DNA of 64,000 nt from Bacillota bacterium. Its GTDB lineage: Bacteria; Bacillota; Clostridia; Peptostreptococcales; Anaerovoracaceae. Each line of letters begins with the position of its first letter. Position 1 is the stretch's first letter. Of this stretch, positions 63,858-64,000 are shown one piece after another. The stretch is taken from assembly GCA_029101005.1 (NCBI GenBank), contig JAQXQE010000010.1, positions 110,466-174,465 of the forward strand. The letters are read 5' to 3'. A model generated the notes under the pieces. It was not told the origin of the DNA and ran no database searches. It saw nothing but the letters and a program-made list of their open reading frames with translations. A program made the position numbers and the translations under genes.

Positions 63858-64000
63858 ACATTGGCGCTTTAGCTAGACTTAAACCCCTGGTTCTACCAGG
63901 GGTGAGTAAATAAAACTTTAGTAAATGTTCGAGAATTAAAAAACCTCTGTTACAATAGTGACGGTTTGGCGACCGCATCACTATCAAAAGTAACAGGAGG
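63858..64000 (+). promoter_or_regulatory. Upstream region of a gene beyond the right edge
   Basis: Contains a perfect hairpin ACCCCTGG-ttcta-CCAGGGGT (63883-63903), then TTCGAG, 17 bases, TACAAT (about 63952-63957) as a possible promoter. The window ends exactly on AGGAGG, the ribosome site of the next gene, whose start codon is outside. Confidence 0.5.

Overview
The window reads as chromosome of an anaerobic, mid-GC Clostridia-type Firmicute, possibly Anaerovoracaceae/Mogibacterium-like (an inference from gene content, not a placement). Supporting signs are AGGAGG ribosome sites, SigA-type promoters with 17-bp spacers, a class B sortase, an ornithine-racemase-type enzyme, a UPF0182 protein, an ATP synthase operon ordered I-B-E-F-H-A-G-D-C, and a LUD-domain protein.

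Layout. 1-3.4 kb: aldo/keto reductase (cut by the left edge), MATE exporter, small zinc-ribbon protein, tRNA-Arg(CCG), phosphatase. 3.4-6.4 kb: metNIQ methionine transporter behind a Met-codon-rich leader peptide and a terminator/antiterminator, a classical-looking ribosome attenuator. 6.5-12.5 kb: CBS-domain transporter, secA, prfB with its programmed frameshift, HAD phosphatase. 12.5-16.7 kb: Trk potassium uptake (trkH plus a shortened trkA) divergent from a KdpD/KdpE-like two-component system, with two matching palindromes in the shared promoter. 16.7-21.6 kb: addB, a WalJ-like hydrolase, rlmH, a small membrane protein. 21.7-28.4 kb: H+-type F1Fo ATP synthase with a short epsilon subunit. 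28.4-38 kb: HIRAN and LUD proteins, phosphohexomutase, sortase B, a phosphoribosyltransferase, acyl-CoA synthetase, racemase, greA, lysS. 38-47.5 kb: HAD-IIA phosphatase, flippase, ZIP transporter, second MATE, EcsC protein, M20 hydrolase, and a CaCA antiporter controlled by a yybP-ykoY (Mn2+) riboswitch.

47.55-53.34 kb is a decayed integrative island in the 3' end of tRNA-Lys(CTT). It is bounded by an imperfect 26-bp repeat of the tRNA end and carries a tyrosine-recombinase remnant beside the intact tRNA. It holds a tandemly duplicated pair of small helical proteins, a chimeric ParA/DUF3991-Toprim pseudogene, an intact Fic protein with an operator array, and a roughly 0.9-kb cluster of six apparent promoter-hairpin-terminator RNA units. 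This RNA cluster and the methionine attenuator are the two most novel-looking items.

53.4-64 kb returns to core genome: a large acidic zinc-ribbon membrane protein, UPF0182, a long glutamine synthetase, serS, an Orn/Lys/Arg decarboxylase-family enzyme, and a promoter plus ribosome site for a gene just beyond the right edge. All calls come from reading the sequence by eye; no database or folding program was run.
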